This document shows positions 7,801 to 16,012 of a DNA stretch of 36,755 nt, one piece after another (position 1 is the first letter of the stretch; each line of letters begins with the position of its first letter). The notes beneath the pieces were generated by a model. The model made no database searches. It was given only the letters and a program-made list of their open reading frames with translations, and had not been told where the DNA came from. The stretch comes from Bacilli bacterium (GTDB lineage: Bacteria > Bacillota_I > Bacilli_A > RFN20 > CAG-826). The translations under genes were made by a program, and so were the position numbers. The DNA lies in NCBI GenBank assembly GCA_900767605.1, contig CAAFZT010000035.1, positions 1 to 36,755 of the forward strand. Reading direction: 5' to 3'.

Positions 7801-10677
7801 ATTCTTAAAACCCCGTTAGGCCCTGTTCAAGAAGCCTTAAGCAAAAAGGGATTCTTTCAAAAAGGGCTCGGGTATCGGAAAGCATTACGGTTATTAAAAG
7901 AATGTCTCTGCCCCTCCTTCAAACCAACAAGAGAGCAATTGGAAGGGGACGTGGATCGGTTTAGCACCCTTCAAAGCCTTCAAAAGAGCATGAACGAGGC
8001 CTTGCCCCTCGTCCACGAATTCTATGGCGACGAATTTGAAGCCAAATGGAATAACCCTGAATTATGCAGTCAGTCTTACGAAGAGACCTACGCCTTATTC
8101 GAGGCGGCAAAAAACGATATCGGCGGGACTTTCGCCGAACGGATTTCTTATCTCCAAATGGTCGCGGCGACCCGTCCTTTGGATCTGCGCGAGCTCCTAA
8201 AGAAAATCCAAGAAGACGACGCATCGTTCCAACAAAGTTATCACGAAGTCACGACCCGCTACCCTCTCGATAAATCCGAATGGACAGGAGACGGATTCCT
8301 CGATGGCCTCATCCAAGCCGCCCAAGCGCTCTCCACGACCAATAACGACCGCCTCATCCGCACGTTATTAAGAGCCAGAAAAGAAGCTAAGCCCCTCTTT
8401 AACCAGAAGATGAACGGGGTCTATTACGATATCCTCTCGGGGAGATTGCCTTTAAGCCGCGTTGAAGTGGCTTATGAAAATGCGATCGACCGTGCCTTCA
8501 TCGATTTCTATTTCAAGCACGATGACTTCTTCAGCACCTTCGACCGTTCCCTCTACGAAAAGACCATCCTCGAATACCAAAAGCAAATCGAGGACTATAA
8601 CCGTTGCTCTGTGGAGGAAGTCACTTCTCGCCTTACCAAGGATTTCCCCGACGTGAACCTTTCTTTCCAAGGCTCCAGCGCTTTGACAACCCTTCGTAAA
8701 CTCGCAGGCTCTTCCGGACGCGGCAAAACCATCCGTTGGATTTTATCAACCTACGAAAAATACATCCGCATGTATTACCCCTGCTTCTTGATGTCCCCTT
8801 CTTCCGCCGCCCAATATTTGGATTTATCGAGCGCAAAATTCGATATCGTGATTTTCGACGAAGCTTCTCAAATCCCCACCTGCGAAGCCGTCGGGCCAAT
8901 CGCTAGGGGCCACGCCTTAATCGTTGCGGGCGACCCCGAGCAGATGCCGCCTACGAGTTACTTCCAGTCCAACATCGAAGGAAGCGACGAGAATTATTCG
9001 GTAGAAACGACCGACGCGGAAAGCCTGCTCGATGATTGCATCTCCGTGGGTTTGCCCCGCATCCGCCTTTCTTATCACTACCGGAGTCAGCATCAATCCC
9101 TCATCGAATTCTCCAATGAGAATTTCTATGATTCCGGGTTATTCACCTTCCCCTCCGCGGACGCGTTAAATCCCCATGTCTTCTTCCGTCCTATCGAATT
9201 GCCACGTCTCAAAAAGACCAACGCGATGTCCGAACAAGAAAAACAAGCGATCCTTGAAGAACTCGTCACCGCATTGAAGAAACCGGAGAATCGTCTTAAA
9301 TCCTTTGGAATCATCGTCTTCAACACCCAGCAACAGGATGTGCTTTCCGACGCCTTAGAAACCTTCTTCAATCAACCTGGGAACGAGACGCTTCGCCAAA
9401 TCGCTTATGGAGAAGGAGAAGAATTCCAAGGGAAAGACCCTCTCTTCATTAAGAACCTGGAAAACGTCCAAGGGGATGAACGCGATATCGTCTTTATCTC
9501 GATTGGATTTGCTAAAACTAATGACGGCAAAGCTGCGATCACAGGACCTTTGGCCCTGGAAAAAGGAGAACGGCGTTTGAACGTCGCCGCTTCTAGAGCC
9601 AAGGAAGAAATCCACGTGCTTTCTACCATCCGGGCAGTGGATATCCGTTCTGAACGTTCCAAAAACTCCGGGCCCGCGTTCTTAAAGCGCTTCCTGGAAT
9701 TCGCCGAGAATAGCATCCCCCATAACAAAGCTTTGTCCACAAGCCAAAGTGAGAAGGATGCGGCCTCGCTTCTAGCCAAGGATCTTTGCGATGCTGGTCT
9801 TACCGCGGAGGCCCATGTTGGCAACAGCCGTTTCACCGTCGACGTGGCTTTACGTGAACCGGATGCAAAGACCTATGTCCTTGGTATTTTGATTGATCAA
9901 AAACCTTTAGGAGCCTTGACCTGCCGCGACCGTTATTACGTCGATGAAGGGATGCTATCTCATTTAGGATGGCAAATCCTCCGTATCTATTGCTTCGATT
10001 ATTTCTCCGAAAAAGAAAAAATCATCGAGGACATCCGTTTGGCCTACGAAAAAGCCAAAACCCAAAAAGTCCAAAAGGAAACGGAAAAAAGCTGGAAGCC
10101 CCTCCTCACGGATTCGAGTTCCATCATCGAATATGCTTTGAAGCCTTATGAATCTTATGAATATAAGCCTTTAGAAGAATATGGAATCCACTACGATCAG
10201 CTCGTCAAAGACCCTTCCCTCTACGACCCTAGGCTTGCAAAGCTTCTGACCGCGATTCTCAAAAAGGAACAGCCCATCCTCTTTGACAAACTCATCAAGG
10301 ATTTATGCATCCATGTCTTTGGCAAAGCCCGTCTTGGCAACAAGGGAAAGGATTATGTTTCCTTGATGCTCAACCGAATTAAGGCTCCCCAAACGATCTC
10401 AGGGAACCGTGTCTTCTATTGGGCTCCTGGCAACGAAGACCATGAAGTGCAACTCGCCCGCATCGGCGGGAATAAAATCCAGGATATCTCCAAGGAAGAA
10501 ATCGCCTTTGCCATGGGCCAAATCGTCAAAGAAGGCAAAATCAATGAACGGAACCTCGTCATCCGAAGCGCGGCGAAATCCTTCGGTTTCTATCCCCCGA
10601 TGTCCCAAGAAGTCTTTGACTACCTTGGCCAAATCTATGACGAAGCCCATGCGGGATTAGACCAACTACTCCTTTGA
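4828..10677 (+). CDS. giant transglutaminase-like/DUF4011/SF1 helicase/DUF3320 protein
   Basis: The protein has 1949 residues. In order: a transglutaminase-like segment with GTCLDLALL (Cys near 248) and GHAFAGAFL (His near 275); DUF4011 from about 400 (WQKKLLELSTKNRLVNF); SF1 helicase Walker A GPPGTGKS (about 703-710); a long helical insertion; Walker B IFDEASQIP (about 1344); RLSYHYRSQH (about 1415); VQGDERD and RRLNVAASRAKEE (about 1547-1590); a C-terminal nuclease-like domain (about 1665-1735); and DUF3320 repeats to the end. This architecture is known among large bacterial DUF4011/DUF3320 helicases that often occur near defence genes. The nuclease motif usually written LGIECDG reads LGILIDQ here, so the presumed catalytic Glu is missing. 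Its neighbours, an R-M system and ATPases, support a defence role by inference. Confidence 0.88.
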   Translation: MLDTNEITLYVRTQKSFSFLEYHTDATFKATTASNKRSLFSLFKTITIANGTDTSYEKLVLRFSTNRPYFSIAPMELKDVKAHVKYPVHEDPIITVDGKTLYELNGVDVMNIDMALEDPETGTILASLTKTIQILPVKQCTNNWALAPLLLAKYCITSFPDAYQVQANALKYLTVQHGEEEEHNASFAGYQYNKDSDKAGRDNVVNEIKALYSSLHDWGITYADPENSNGLYQNVRLPNKVLQLKHGTCLDLALLMCSMILHVGLRPILIIVQGHAFAGAFLDENGYFSHAVETSPAKVYSRAILEKDILLLECTTLSFNNNSSFAEAVQMGQSHLDNYGGLFYAIDVHQAQCNFLKPIPIPEENGEVDLSIKPIELHEGGEVDLTPKSFRAIEGDEDPDRFLTWQKKLLELSTKNRLVNFPHKVRKSVVFLNPLGADIYDLLRKIPSGKISIKTKDAVAVDQGDNVPFFDPSSLALAERLLKEKSPTLLGFAPAKQLQRYIKESNDAKEETGSATLYLAIGSVTCRESVQVEAPLLLLPVSITKDRLADSFTMTYDFDDIHLNTTFFEFIKLKVPGADYSSLYGFDSEGGLLDLKMTISRMAKADLTIDVRDLYVANFSFGHYVMWKDITDRKEALLENDTIRSFVENRSLIHNVPAIPEPYNTPIEKFEKMEQFAAPCPYDSTQLRAILECGAGNSFILDGPPGTGKSQTIVNMIVNAFFNHKTVLFVAEKQAALDVVRKRLEKLGLDRFVLELYSGKANKRAMLTRLNDTINKGPTVALEDFHKTCEEIAAKKETIQDSLSHLHRVYVNPKTGTPVARSLYQALLGDSLTEEEKGTLSFDSTFMEVYSLQADADIQSSLGNLIAILKGSSEAIGSPLRAFAYEGNFLGYSGEIRKAYADLAGRASTLKADLDALQNKVPFHLSRDLAILPTLLETLNKGLEKHITFRSLGEAEFFEGEAVKMMRQFNEDLKRFHYLSESLEGKYHVGLILKTPLGPVQEALSKKGFFQKGLGYRKALRLLKECLCPSFKPTREQLEGDVDRFSTLQSLQKSMNEALPLVHEFYGDEFEAKWNNPELCSQSYEETYALFEAAKNDIGGTFAERISYLQMVAATRPLDLRELLKKIQEDDASFQQSYHEVTTRYPLDKSEWTGDGFLDGLIQAAQALSTTNNDRLIRTLLRARKEAKPLFNQKMNGVYYDILSGRLPLSRVEVAYENAIDRAFIDFYFKHDDFFSTFDRSLYEKTILEYQKQIEDYNRCSVEEVTSRLTKDFPDVNLSFQGSSALTTLRKLAGSSGRGKTIRWILSTYEKYIRMYYPCFLMSPSSAAQYLDLSSAKFDIVIFDEASQIPTCEAVGPIARGHALIVAGDPEQMPPTSYFQSNIEGSDENYSVETTDAESLLDDCISVGLPRIRLSYHYRSQHQSLIEFSNENFYDSGLFTFPSADALNPHVFFRPIELPRLKKTNAMSEQEKQAILEELVTALKKPENRLKSFGIIVFNTQQQDVLSDALETFFNQPGNETLRQIAYGEGEEFQGKDPLFIKNLENVQGDERDIVFISIGFAKTNDGKAAITGPLALEKGERRLNVAASRAKEEIHVLSTIRAVDIRSERSKNSGPAFLKRFLEFAENSIPHNKALSTSQSEKDAASLLAKDLCDAGLTAEAHVGNSRFTVDVALREPDAKTYVLGILIDQKPLGALTCRDRYYVDEGMLSHLGWQILRIYCFDYFSEKEKIIEDIRLAYEKAKTQKVQKETEKSWKPLLTDSSSIIEYALKPYESYEYKPLEEYGIHYDQLVKDPSLYDPRLAKLLTAILKKEQPILFDKLIKDLCIHVFGKARLGNKGKDYVSLMLNRIKAPQTISGNRVFYWAPGNEDHEVQLARIGGNKIQDISKEEIAFAMGQIVKEGKINERNLVIRSAAKSFGFYPPMSQEVFDYLGQIYDEAHAGLDQLLL

Positions 10678-10746
10678 TCTTTTCTATCCAAATACCGATA
10701 CGTGTCGCCCCTTTTTGGTGCCTCGATTCTTTTGTCTTCCGTCATA

Positions 10747-10825
10747 AATGACAAAAAGATTCTATGAATGACAAATATTTTTCCGAATGACAAATTTTTA
10801 CTATAAATTATCACTAATGACAAAT
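10747..10825. repeat. AATGACAAAT iterons (four copies)
   Basis: Direct copies begin at 10747 (AATGACAAAA), 10767, 10786 and 10816 (AATGACAAAT). Starts are spaced 20, 19 and 30 bases apart, about two or three helical turns. They sit upstream of a TATAAT at 10832-10837 and the ATPase start. No copies are seen after the gene. They are a candidate operator for a DNA-binding regulator, possibly the ATPase itself. Confidence 0.7.
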
Positions 10826-10831
10826 TTACTA

Positions 10832-10854
10832 TATAATTTATCAAGAAAAGGAGG
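10832..10854 (+). promoter_or_regulatory. -10 box and strong RBS of the iteron-associated ATPase
   Basis: TATAAT (10832-10837) is followed by AAGGAGG (10848-10854). The ribosome binding site is only two bases from the ATG at 10857 but five from the ATG at 10860, which favours the second ATG. Confidence 0.5.
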
Positions 10855-10856
10855 AG

Positions 10857-11891
10857 ATGATGTCAAACCCATTCAACGTAACTTTCGGCGAACTGCCATC
10901 AAGTCTCATCGAACGAAAAGAGGAAGAGCAGCTTGTTCTTCGAACCTTTCGGGACGAAACTCCTGAATCCAAGGTCTATATCATCACAGGCCCGTGTGGA
11001 TCGGGGAAAACCGTCCTTTTAGCTAAGCTTAAAAAGGATTTTAAAGAGCAGAGCTATCTCACCGTTGACCTCAATTCCTACGGCAACATGGAAGAGCAAT
11101 TCGCCTCGAAACTATACGAAGAAGGCAAATTATGGAAATTGTTCTTAAAGTCAGAATTCTCCTTCTCCTTCCATGGCCTCACCTTTTCTATAAATGGGAC
11201 CAACGAAATAAGCAATGTCTTAACCTTAATCGAGAAAATGCTTTCTTACCTAGCAAAGAAGAAAAAACGGGTCTTAATCCTTATCGATGATGTCTCGAGC
11301 ACGGACGAAATGAAGAAATTCATCTTCTCCTTTCAACAATGGATTCGCGAAGGCTACCCCGTGTTTTTACTCATGACGGGCTTATACGAAAACATCTCCG
11401 AATTAGGGAAAAGCAAAAGTCTCACTTTCTTCATCCGTGCACCGAAAATCGCCTTAGAACCATTAAACCTCACTTCTATCGCCTTTGCCTACAAACAAAT
11501 TTTGGATTTGGACAATAAGGAATCTGCAAGATATGCAAAACTCACAAAAGGATACGCTTACGGGTATCAGGTCTTGGGATCCTTGTTATTTAAAAATAAT
11601 GACAAGAAGCTAAATTTGGATGAATACGATTTAAAGTTATTTGATAATTCCTATTCTTTGATTTGGGCCCACTTAACGGAAAGGGAAAAACAAATCCTCT
11701 TGGAAATGGCCTCCACGTCTAAGCAAGTCGGCATCTGTAAAAACCTCTCCATCTCCAATGGTTGCCTTCAAATGTATAAAAAACGCTTGACGGACAAGGG
11801 GTTCATCACTTCCAAAGCAAGAGGAACCATGCAGTACGTATTGCCCCGATTCAAAGAATTCGTAGAGTGGCAAGCCATGTTAGAGGAATAG
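10857..11891 (+). CDS. AAA ATPase with C-terminal winged-helix-like region
   Basis: The product is a 344-residue (or 343 from the second ATG) AAA-type ATPase. Walker A is GPCGSGKT near residue 46 and Walker B is LILIDDVSS near 145. The C-terminal 80 residues (from LTEREKQILLEMAS) look like a winged helix-turn-helix, so DNA binding is plausible. I see no C-terminal PD-(D/E)XK signature, unlike the DUF4143 proteins elsewhere in the window. The start follows a strong AAGGAGG and a TATAAT. Four AATGACAAAT iterons upstream suggest autoregulation, which is inference. A GC-rich hairpin follows the gene and separates it from the phosphate operon. The exact function is unknown. Confidence 0.8.
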   Translation: MMSNPFNVTFGELPSSLIERKEEEQLVLRTFRDETPESKVYIITGPCGSGKTVLLAKLKKDFKEQSYLTVDLNSYGNMEEQFASKLYEEGKLWKLFLKSEFSFSFHGLTFSINGTNEISNVLTLIEKMLSYLAKKKKRVLILIDDVSSTDEMKKFIFSFQQWIREGYPVFLLMTGLYENISELGKSKSLTFFIRAPKIALEPLNLTSIAFAYKQILDLDNKESARYAKLTKGYAYGYQVLGSLLFKNNDKKLNLDEYDLKLFDNSYSLIWAHLTEREKQILLEMASTSKQVGICKNLSISNGCLQMYKKRLTDKGFITSKARGTMQYVLPRFKEFVEWQAMLEE

Positions 11892-11910
11892 ACATCTTGA
11901 TTCATCCTAG

Positions 11911-11934
11911 GGGGCGGCGTTTCGGTGCCGCCCC
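11911..11934 (+). terminator. hairpin terminator after the ATPase
   Basis: GGGGCGGC and GCCGCCCC form an 8-bp GC stem with an 8-base loop, followed by TATTGTTATT. The trailing T content is modest, so this is a probable but not ideal intrinsic terminator. Confidence 0.6.
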
Positions 11935-11946
11935 TATTGTTATTCC

Positions 11947-11973
11947 TTACATTCTCCTTACAACTTTTTACAA
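11947..11973 (+). promoter_or_regulatory. PHO box (TTACAW direct repeats) of the pst operon
   Basis: TTACAT (11947), TTACAA (11958) and TTACAA (11968) are spaced 11 and 10 bases, one helical turn. A degenerate TTGTTA at 11937 may be a fourth half-site. PhoP of Bacillus binds TT(A/C/T)ACA repeats with this spacing. A -10 candidate TAGAAT lies at 12006-12011. The phoP and phoR genes are in the same operon, which supports the assignment. Confidence 0.75.
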
Positions 11974-12044
11974 CTCCTTGGTGGAGAGTGTTTTTGCATT
12001 GTCCCTAGAATCATGGCGTTAGAAAAAGGACAAGAAATCAAATC

Positions 12045-13010
12045 ATGAAAAAATCATTGAGAATCCTAACGCTTACCCTTGCGGGTTTTGCCATGATCGG
12101 CTGCGGAAACCAAGCGAATCAGAATAGCAGCGTCGACGCTTCCTTCACCCCAGTTCAACTTTATTCCTGCGGATCCACGTCCGTAGATAAAGTCATCACG
12201 GCCCTCAGCAGCAAATTCGCCGACTTAACTGGCAACAAAGTCACCCTCGAAAAAGACCAACATGGATCAGGAGACGCCACGAGTGGAGTCACCGCGGGGA
12301 AAAATGGCAAGAAATATGATATCGGCTTCCTCTCCCGTGAAATCAAAGATTCCGAGAAAACCGCTTTAACCGACAAAAACGTCCATGGGCAAATGTGCAA
12401 AGACGCGGTCGTTCCCATCGTCAACGCTTCTAACCCTTATTCTGCAACCGATAAAGCCACTTTATCCGCCATTTATCAAGGCGAAAAGAAGACCTGGAAA
12501 GAACTTGGCGTAGAAAAAGAAGGCGGTATCCAACTCTATTCCCGCGAAGCCGGTTCTGGAACCCGCGAATGCTTCTTTGAAGGCATCGGCTATAGCGCAG
12601 TCAAGGCCGAAGACAAATGGAACAAAGGCGTCACCGTCTCGAGCCAAGCTTCTAACGGCGACATGATGAGCGCCATCAAAGACGCCCCACTTGGCATTGG
12701 GTATTGCTCCCTCGATTCCCTTGCCTCCGCTACCGGAATCAAAGGTTTAAGCTTCGAAGGCGTCGTCGCCTCGGAAGCGGCCGTAATCGACGGATCCTAT
12801 TCACTCAGCCGCAACTTCAATTACGTCATCCGTGGCGATTACGAAGCCGATTCCAACCGTGAAATGGCCGTGAAAGCCTTCGTGGACTTCATGTCCACCA
12901 AAGAGGGTCTAGCCACGATCAAAACCGCCGGCGGCATCGTTTCTGGTTTAGCCTCCGCCCCAAGCTGGTCCTCTGTTCAGCAAGCCAAATATCCGGCCTT
13001 AGCCAAATAA
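12045..13010 (+). CDS. pstS: phosphate ABC transporter substrate-binding lipoprotein PstS
   Basis: This is a 321-residue extracellular phosphate-binding lipoprotein. A signal peptide ends in a lipobox with Cys at about residue 20 (GFAMIGCGN). Phosphate-binding segments are recognisable: YSCGSTSVDK, HGSGDATSG, IGFLSREI and YSREAGSGTRE. Length and order match PstS. The start follows AAAGGA, though the 14-base spacing is long. It is the first gene after the PHO box and is two bases from pstC. Expression is expected under phosphate limitation through PhoP. Confidence 0.95.
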   Translation: MKKSLRILTLTLAGFAMIGCGNQANQNSSVDASFTPVQLYSCGSTSVDKVITALSSKFADLTGNKVTLEKDQHGSGDATSGVTAGKNGKKYDIGFLSREIKDSEKTALTDKNVHGQMCKDAVVPIVNASNPYSATDKATLSAIYQGEKKTWKELGVEKEGGIQLYSREAGSGTRECFFEGIGYSAVKAEDKWNKGVTVSSQASNGDMMSAIKDAPLGIGYCSLDSLASATGIKGLSFEGVVASEAAVIDGSYSLSRNFNYVIRGDYEADSNREMAVKAFVDFMSTKEGLATIKTAGGIVSGLASAPSWSSVQQAKYPALAK

Positions 13011-13012
13011 TC

Positions 13013-14020
13013 ATGGCTTTAAAAACGAAGAAAATAGAGATCTATAAGCGAAAAGAGCTTCTCGACAGGGTCGCGAAGCTTCTTTTCCTGTTTTTGGCCA
13101 TCCTCTGCGCCTCGTTTGTTATCTTCATCGCTTGCTTCATCGCTTGGAAAGGCATCTACCCCTTCTTCCATAATTATTCCTTGGAGTCTGGGATCGTGAT
13201 TCACCAGGATTTTGGAATGTTTTTCTCCAATCCTCGATGGCTATACGACGGGACGGGCGGGATGCTATTTTTGCTATTTACCACCTTATTCACCACTTTA
13301 TTAAGTTTGGTAGTCTCCGTCCCCACGTCCGTTTTCACCGCCTTATTTATCACCCGTATCGCCCCAAAATGGTTGAAAAGCATTTTGCAAAGCGCGATTG
13401 ATTTGCTCGCTTCGATCCCCTCGGTCATCTATGGCTTATTTGGGGTAGGCGTCATTTGCCCGGCCATTGCCGCCTTACGCCCCGACACCTTCGGGGGACG
13501 TTCCGTTCTATCGGGCATCATCGTTTTGGCTTTGATGTCGATCCCCACGATGACGACCTTATCGATGAATGCGATGGAAGCCGTGGATAAGCGTCTCATT
13601 CATTCCTCGATTGCTTTAGGGGCAAGCTCCGCCCAAACCAATTTCAAAATCGTGATTGGCTCTTCCGCTTCGGGCATCTTCGCCGGGATGATCCTTGGGA
13701 TTGGCAGAGCTTTAGGCGAAGCCACAGCCATCCAGATGGTCATTGGCAATAATTCGTTAGGGACTTCCTTTTATAACGTCTTCACGCCAGGCAACACCTT
13801 AACGAGCGCGATGCTTTCGGGCATCGGAGAAGCCGCGGGCATTGGATACGATGTTCGCTTTTCCTTGGGCCTTGTCCTCATCATCGTGATTCTATGCACC
13901 TCGATGGTTCTTACGGGAATCAAGAGAAAGCTAAACCCCTATGCTCCTCAAAAAGAATCGCTGCTCCGCTCGTGGATTCAAAAACTCCAAACCAAAAAGG
14001 AGAGTGTTCCCCATGAATAA
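13013..14020 (+). CDS. pstC: phosphate ABC transporter permease PstC
   Basis: This is an inner-membrane permease of 335 residues with about six hydrophobic helices, the first at about residues 22-45. The BPD_transp_1 core contains ASIPSVIYGLFGVGV and the EAA-like region NAMEAVDKRLIHSSIALGAS, followed by GIGRALGEATAIQMVIGN, which is typical of PstC. It begins two bases after pstS and overlaps the start of pstA by eight bases, so the genes are translationally linked. It pairs with PstA and PstB to import phosphate. Confidence 0.95.
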   Translation: MALKTKKIEIYKRKELLDRVAKLLFLFLAILCASFVIFIACFIAWKGIYPFFHNYSLESGIVIHQDFGMFFSNPRWLYDGTGGMLFLLFTTLFTTLLSLVVSVPTSVFTALFITRIAPKWLKSILQSAIDLLASIPSVIYGLFGVGVICPAIAALRPDTFGGRSVLSGIIVLALMSIPTMTTLSMNAMEAVDKRLIHSSIALGASSAQTNFKIVIGSSASGIFAGMILGIGRALGEATAIQMVIGNNSLGTSFYNVFTPGNTLTSAMLSGIGEAAGIGYDVRFSLGLVLIIVILCTSMVLTGIKRKLNPYAPQKESLLRSWIQKLQTKKESVPHE

Positions 14021-15249
14021 TTCCACTTCCCTTTCTAAGCGGATTCACCGAAGAAGAGCCAAAGACGCGGGATCCTACGCTTTGACTGGCATCTTTTCCT
14101 GTTTCACCTTCCTGACCCTTGTTTGGATGATCGTCTATATCTTCCAAAATGGGGCCAAATACCTTACGTGGGACTTTATCACTGGGGACTACAGCCAGCA
14201 TTCCGATACCATCCGTTCCCAAGAAGGCGTTTCCGTCCCCGTTACTTCCTATTTTGAAAACACGGACCATGTCGCAGCCTATTCCTCCCGTTGGGGAATT
14301 GGATTCGAGGATGGGAAGAATGGGGAAGAGGACGTCATTTACATCGTTTCTCTCCAACAAGAATCCCCGTTCCATCACCTTGTGGATTCTTCTAACGAGG
14401 CCATTCAAATCCACCCGGAATATTTCCTGTCCTCGTTGCTTGTAGAAAACGACGACAGCTCCCTCCATGTTTATGGGGCCAAGGAAGGGGCGAAGGCTTT
14501 GGCGGAAGGATTAAATAACGCCCACGCGATTCTTGACGGCACCTTAACAAGCCGAGGAAAAGGAATCCGTGGATCTTTGTTAACCACTCTTTGCCTCATC
14601 GGATTCTCCTTGCTCTTCTCCTTGCCTCTAGGCATCGGGGGTGCCATCTATTTAGCCCTATACGCGAAGGATAATGTCATGACCCGAGGCATCCGAACCT
14701 TGATTGATGTAACAGGGGGTATCCCCTCCATCATCTTCGGTTTAGCCGGGGCGTTGATCTTCATTCCCTTTGTAAGTAGCATCACCGGCCATACGGGGGG
14801 GGTCGCTATTTTCTGGGGCGTTGACCTTATCCATTATGCTGCTTCCTACGATTGTAAAAACGGTGGAGGAATCAATCAACACCGTCCCCGCCTCCTTGTC
14901 CCAAGCTTCTTTAGCCCTAGGGGCCAGCAAAGTTCAAACGGTCTTCCGAGTTGTTTTGCCTAACGCCATCCCTGGGATTCTATCCGCGACTTTGCTTTCC
15001 ATTGGACGCATTATTGGGGAATCCGCGGCTTTGATTTTCGCAATGGGGGCCACGATTGGAGATAACGTCTCCTTGCTAGATGGGCACGCTTCCTTGGCTG
15101 TTCATATTTGGACATGCTTACAGGGGGAATCCCCCCAATACGGATCCGCCTGCGCCATCTCCATCCTCCTGCTCATCCTCGTTTTATTTCTCTCTTTAAG
15201 CGTCAAATTGCTTAGTTATCGCCTCAGCAAAAAGAAAGGAAGGGCTTAA
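14013..15249 (+). CDS. pstA: phosphate permease PstA, interrupted by a one-base frameshift at a G8 tract
   Basis: The start at 14013 follows AAGGAG and overlaps pstC. The first frame gives helix 1 (about residues 25-45), an unusually long soluble segment (about 50-185) and the beginning of the permease core (SIIFGLAGALIFIPF). At eight G (14785-14792) the frame is lost and runs on to a stop at 14963. The remaining core resumes in the next frame (SGALTLSIMLLP, SLALGASKVQTVFRVVLP, GRIIGESAALIFAMGA) to the stop at 15249. Removing one G gives a continuous 411-residue PstA. The second part has no credible start codon of its own (TTG at 14821 lies mid-helix). This is a sequencing error, a phase-variable tract or a true lesion. 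Flanking operon genes are intact, which argues against an old pseudogene. Confidence 0.9.
14785..14792 (+). other. G8 homopolymer at the pstA frameshift
   Basis: Eight consecutive G lie inside the permease core codons. Seven G would keep the PstA frame open. Long G tracts are classic sites of slipped-strand mispairing and also of sequencing error. Confidence 0.85.
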
Positions 15250-15252
15250 ATC

Positions 15253-16011
15253 ATGGAAGAAACCGTCTTTTCCTGCAGAAAAGTGGATTTGTATTACGAA
15301 TCCGGAAAAAAGCATGCCTTAAAAAACATCAACATCGATATCTATAAGAACAAAGTGACGGCCTTTATCGGTCCTTCTGGATGCGGAAAATCCACCTTAT
15401 TACGTTGCTTTGACCGCATGAACGATTTGGTGGATGGGTGCCAGATTACTGGAGATATCCGTTTTAACGACCAAGACATGAAAGAGCTCAACACCATCTA
15501 CCTCCGTACCAAAGTCGGCATGGTGTTCCAGCAGCCAAATCCCTTTCCCATGTCGATCAAAAATAACGTCATTTATGGGCCAAAATGCCAGGGGGAAAGA
15601 CGGAAAGACATCTTAAATAACTTGGCTAAGCAAGCCCTTGAAGAAGCAAGTTTATACGAGGAAGTCCAGGGGGAACTTGGAAAAAGCGCCTTGGCCCTAT
15701 CTGGCGGTCAGCAACAAAGGCTTTGCATCGCAAGAGCTCTTGCGATGCGCCCCGACGTCCTATTGATGGATGAGCCCACGAGCGCCCTCGACCCCATCGC
15801 AACATTAAAAATCGAAGAGCTTATTGGACGATTGAAGGAAAAATACACGATCGTCATCGTGACCCATAACATGCAGCAGGCCGCGCGCATCTCCGATTAC
15901 ACCGCTTTCTTCATGCTTGGGGAACTCGTGGAATTTGATAAAACCAACGACTTCTTCGCCCATCCTAAAGACAAACGCAGCAACGATTACATCACCGGGA
16001 GGTTTGGATAA
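15253..16011 (+). CDS. pstB: phosphate ABC transporter ATP-binding protein PstB
   Basis: This is the cytoplasmic ATPase of the Pst transporter, 252 residues, the usual length. Walker A is GPSGCGKST near residue 38, the Q-loop is GMVFQQPNPFPMS (characteristic of PstB), the ABC signature is LSGGQQQR, Walker B is VLLMDEPTSALDP and the switch His is in IVTHNMQQA. AGGAAGG precedes the start. It follows pstA by three bases and is one base from phoU. Confidence 0.97.
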   Translation: MEETVFSCRKVDLYYESGKKHALKNINIDIYKNKVTAFIGPSGCGKSTLLRCFDRMNDLVDGCQITGDIRFNDQDMKELNTIYLRTKVGMVFQQPNPFPMSIKNNVIYGPKCQGERRKDILNNLAKQALEEASLYEEVQGELGKSALALSGGQQQRLCIARALAMRPDVLLMDEPTSALDPIATLKIEELIGRLKEKYTIVIVTHNMQQAARISDYTAFFMLGELVEFDKTNDFFAHPKDKRSNDYITGRFG

Positions 16012-16012
16012 T

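Noticed and set aside
10747..10825. Plasmid-type replication origin iterons
   Set aside because: No Rep protein, DnaA box cluster or partition genes are nearby; the iterons sit at the promoter of an ATPase gene.
13920..14468. 182-residue minus-strand reading frame
   Set aside because: It lies opposite pstC/pstA, which have clear homology and operon context; it is a shadow.
14821..15249. Separate short permease gene starting at TTG
   Set aside because: It starts inside a transmembrane segment without a ribosome binding site and is simply the second half of PstA in the shifted frame.
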